DNA from: Sedimenticola sp.
GTDB taxonomy: Bacteria > Pseudomonadota > Gammaproteobacteria > Chromatiales > Chromatiaceae
Assembly (NCBI GenBank): GCA_027068915.1
Contig: JAMOLT010000010.1
Location: 124,001 to 188,000 of the forward strand
DNA: 64,000 nt
Reading direction: 5' to 3'
Part shown: positions 62,301 to 64,000 of the stretch, piece by piece
Numbering within the stretch: position 1 is the first letter of the stretch
Layout of the letters: each line of letters begins with the position of its first letter
Translations under genes and position numbers: made by a program
The notes under the pieces: model-generated
Databases searched by the model: none
What the model saw: only the letters and a program-made list of their open reading frames with translations
Told to the model about the DNA's origin: nothing

Positions 62301-62484
62301 TGTCGGTGGCGCTGGCCCCCGGCCAGGCAACCTGTACCAACATAACCTTGAAAGTGAAGGGCGGGTCTTCTGACTGACCCAGTTTGTTGTAGCCATAGAC
62401 GCCAAAAGCCATCGTCAGCACAATGAGATACAAAACAAAGCTTTGGTGCCTCAAGGCCCATTCCGAGAGGTTGAAGGACTTCAT
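59359..62484 (-). CDS. RND-family efflux permease
   Basis: A 1041-residue RND pump, 12 TM segments with two periplasmic loops. Start MKSFNLSEWALRHQSFVLYLIVL is usual for the family; TM4 has the aspartate pair in LALGLLVDDAIIAIE. I use the ATG at 62484, which overlaps the adaptor stop by 4 bp; the open frame to 62706 is inside the adaptor gene. It forms a coupled set TetR-adaptor-permease. Resembles pumps for lipophilic compounds; substrate unknown. It ends 3 bp from the convergent hemerythrin stop. Confidence 0.93.
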   Translation of the reverse strand: MKSFNLSEWALRHQSFVLYLIVLTMAFGVYGYNKLGQSEDPPFTFKVMLVQVAWPGASATDIEQQVIDRIEKAILESPHVDIVRSFSRPEQASIFVLAEDSTLSKDIPEMFYQIRKRVRDIAHTLPRGVLGPLFNDEFGETFGNIFALTGDGFSMAQLRDAADDIRKELLRVPDVAKILMIGEQEERVYIEISNQKLANLGFSLEELVNTLNAQNSMQAAGSFYTVHDRIFVRSNGRFTTIDDIRRLPVPTSNGVVRLREVATIREGYADPENDGMRFMGKPALGIGVSMRAGGDIIKLGKSLDSALAHIEDRLPVGMVLSRVNDQPRAVKSSIREFLQVVAEAVFVVLAVSFFSLGLRAGAVVALSIPLVLAATFFCMHLFGIGLHKISLGSLILALGLLVDDAIIAIEMMAVKLEEGWSRMKAASFVYKTTAFPMLTGTIVTAAGFLPIATADSTVGEYTRSIFQVVTIALVLSWFAAVIVVPYLGYHLIPEKKPSEREKKGLFHSISSTQHRLAQKFYQLFRGLISVCVARPVLVILLTLATFGSSIYLFQFVQQQFFPDATRLELIVDMKLPEGSSLQATKNEVRKLEQILDKETAHVENYVSYVGNGSPRFYLPLDQQLPDISFAQFVITTKSIADREALRAKLIMHMDGAMFSHIHARVIRLENGPPVGYPVQFRVSGGDLWVLRDIAGQVAAAMRANPHLRNINYDWNELSKSLQLKIDQDKALGLGITQTSINQLLHGMINGATIGEFREKDQTIPIQIRGTDEVDDISLLRSLNVPTANGQTVPLRQVAHLQTTQEEGVIWHRNRVPTITVRGDIYSNIQAPTVTAEILPRLKSIKENLPLGYRLETGGSVEESAKANLSIAAGFPLFIVVMLTVLMIQLQSFQRVIMVVLTAPFGLIGVAVFLLVFDRPFGFVALLGTIALSGMIMRNAVILVDQIDRNIDEGMLPREAVIESAVRRFRPIMLTALAAILAMVPLSGSVFFGPMAIAIMGGLLVATLLTLLFLPAVYTVWYKMTQGAERFTGIPGEALNRS

Positions 62485-63611
62485 TCCCCAGGCCTGACTG
62501 CAGTCTGGTCTTTGAGTGAAACGGCATGATGCGCTTTCCCGGTGTATGGAACAGGCGCAACGGCCTGACCGGGATGCAGGTGATTCACGCCAACCGCCAC
62601 CACGGCAAGCCCTTCCTCCAGCCCTGAAACCAGTATGCCGTTTTCCAGATACCGTTCCAGCCTGATCTTCCGGAGTTGCACTGTATTGTCTTCCTCGATG
62701 AGCCACACCGCCGGCTGTTTGTTGTCCTGGAACAAGGCGGTGGCAGGCAGCCAGACAAGCCGGTTGGGCGCATCAGCCACAAGGAGGGCATTTGCGGTCA
62801 TGCCCAGTTTCAGCGCTGGATCTGGGGTCAGCAGGCTGATCTTGACAAGCCAGGTGCGGTTTTGATCTGCAGCGGGGGCGATATCACGAATCTTTCCTGA
62901 CAGGGCTTTGTTTTCATCTGCCCACAGCGAAATCTCGACAGACTGATTCGGCTCCAGCGTCGGCACAACCTCTTCACCAACATGGATGCGAACCTCATAC
63001 CCTCCTTCATGCGCCAGCCTGAACACAGCCTGCCCGGCGGCAACAACCTGTCCGGCCTCGATACTGACCTGAGTAATAACACCATTATTGGCGGCTTTCA
63101 GCGTTCCGTAGCTCGACTGGTTTTGCGCAATCCCTACCTGGGTCTTGACCGCATTTACCTTTGATCTGGCCGTGTTGAAGCGATTGCTTGCGACATCCAG
63201 CGCCGCCTGGCTGACAAACTTTTTCTCGAATAAATTCTGTACCCGTTTGAGTTCATTGCGCGCAGTGGTCAAATCCGCCTGGGCAGCACGCAGGTTTGCC
63301 TTGGCATTGTCGATATTCAGCTGTAGATCACTGACATCAATACGCGCCAGATCCTGATTGGCAACAACACGATCTCCCAGTTCAACATCACGGCTGATCA
63401 CCTTGCCATTAACCCGAAAAGCAAGGGCACTTTCATAACGGGCATATACTTGCCCGGAATAGGACAAGGGCTCGGGAATCTGTACTTTGCTCACCACCCA
63501 GACCTGCACGGGCCGAATCGGCTTTTCTTCAACTTCAGTCTCATTGCATGCACTCAAAGCAAAGAGTGCGGACAGTGTAAGCAGGGCAAACAACCATTTG
63601 GCTGTTCTCAT
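62481..63611 (-). CDS. RND efflux adaptor lipoprotein
   Basis: A 376-residue membrane-fusion protein. Its lipobox LSAC (Cys22) makes it a lipoprotein, unlike the adaptor at 12.4-13.8 kb. Lipoyl half-motifs FRVNGKVISRDVELGDRVVANQ and ANNGVITQVSIEAGQVVAAGQ flank a helical hairpin (residues 90-160). The barrel and membrane-proximal domains follow. ATG at 63611 overlaps the TetR stop by 4 bp; 53 codons of open frame upstream are inside the TetR gene. Confidence 0.92.
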   Translation of the reverse strand: MRTAKWLFALLTLSALFALSACNETEVEEKPIRPVQVWVVSKVQIPEPLSYSGQVYARYESALAFRVNGKVISRDVELGDRVVANQDLARIDVSDLQLNIDNAKANLRAAQADLTTARNELKRVQNLFEKKFVSQAALDVASNRFNTARSKVNAVKTQVGIAQNQSSYGTLKAANNGVITQVSIEAGQVVAAGQAVFRLAHEGGYEVRIHVGEEVVPTLEPNQSVEISLWADENKALSGKIRDIAPAADQNRTWLVKISLLTPDPALKLGMTANALLVADAPNRLVWLPATALFQDNKQPAVWLIEEDNTVQLRKIRLERYLENGILVSGLEEGLAVVAVGVNHLHPGQAVAPVPYTGKAHHAVSLKDQTAVRPGE

Positions 63612-64000
63612 GATTGCATCCCTGGTGGCCGTTCTTCCTGGGTGAATGCACCAAACCAGAGTGCGTGCAAGGCAGTTTCCAACATCTCGAAATAATCCTC
63701 TGTGCAGACCATACTGTGATCTTGTTCCCTGAGCTTTGTTTTGATGGGTGTGGTGCGGAGCAGCTGCCACAACCCCAGCAGAAGCGCATAGCTTTGCAGC
63801 ATCAACGCTGCCGTGAGCTGGGGAAAATGAGCTTGCAGCGCATCAACGACTTCTAGCAACTGTTGATCAACACGCTCCTGAAACGCAAGCCCAGTCTCTA
63901 TGGGAATCTGCCGTTCCATCATGCCATGAGTGTAGGAAGCCAACGGCAAAAAGGCGGGGGTATCCTTGATAAAACCCATGACAAGATGAATCATGTTATC
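63608..64000 (-). CDS. TetR-family regulator, C-terminal part (cut by window edge)
   Basis: Only about 130 C-terminal residues are seen; the N-terminal HTH lies beyond 64000 and the frame is open at the edge. Helical text (ERVDQQLLEVVDALQAHFPQLTAALMLQSYALLLGLWQLL...YFEMLETALHALWFGAF) has the pattern of a TetR ligand domain. The stop overlaps the adaptor start by 4 bp. It is presumably the local repressor of the pump operon it heads. The family call rests partly on context. Confidence 0.75.
   Translation of the reverse strand, partial: DNMIHLVMGFIKDTPAFLPLASYTHGMMERQIPIETGLAFQERVDQQLLEVVDALQAHFPQLTAALMLQSYALLLGLWQLLRTTPIKTKLREQDHSMVCTEDYFEMLETALHALWFGAFTQEERPPGMQS

Overview
The window looks like a chromosome segment of a gammaproteobacterium, probably a facultatively denitrifying chemolithoautotroph of the sulfur-oxidiser type. 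That placement is inferred: a clade II nitrous oxide reductase with c-type cytochromes, menaquinone genes, assimilatory nitrate reduction, a phosphoribulokinase and class II aldolase of Calvin-cycle type, RapA, and class Ia NrdAB behind DnaA boxes. No rRNA, tRNA or CRISPR array was found.

Layout. 1-3.3 kb: the nos module (nosZ, small cytochrome c, NapC/NirT cytochrome) on the minus strand, with strong stem-loops between genes and an FNR-type box upstream. 3.4-6.8 kb: menC-menI facing menE and mobB. 6.9-9.3 kb: a heme-sensor GGDEF/EAL protein. 9.3-13.8 kb: an RND pump and its adaptor. 13.9-21.5 kb: a decayed chromosomal integron. Its integrase is reduced to N-terminal fragments on the plus strand at 21.05-21.46 kb. 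Its cassettes run leftwards on the minus strand: a membrane-anchored beta-rich protein, a tandem FAN1-like VRR-NUC nuclease, a lipoprotein, a trypsin-like protease, a GNAT acetyltransferase, and a class D beta-lactamase with a partner gene. One attC site is unmistakable (17866-17940). A REP-associated transposase and its palindromes have invaded this array.

21.5-32.9 kb: nitrate assimilation. Ferredoxin-DmsC fusion, nitrate reductase, CBS protein, nirD and nirB lie on the minus strand. The nitrate transporter and a PP2C-kinase fusion lie on the plus strand, behind an NtrC-like box and a well-formed sigma-54 promoter. 33-42.4 kb: aldolase with a C-terminal Dabb-like domain, catalase, periplasmic rhodanese, a DUF302 protein, two paralogous secreted beta-helix proteins, and phosphoribulokinase. 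42.4-49.6 kb: rapA and nrdAB, diverging from a region with two DnaA boxes and a near-consensus sigma-70 promoter.

49.6-53.2 kb: a second accessory patch with REP/REPIN palindromes, an internally deleted REP transposase, a truncated membrane-protein gene, a cytidine-deaminase gene that looks like a stray integron cassette, and an ion transporter. 53.4-64 kb: a MauG-type diheme protein, a small inverted-repeat element, a ChaN lipoprotein divergent from an M1 peptidase, a bacteriohemerythrin, and a translationally coupled TetR / adaptor / RND operon cut by the window edge.

The most unusual content is in the integron: a two-unit FAN1-like nuclease in which only the second unit keeps the full catalytic set, accompanied by other genes of possible defence function.
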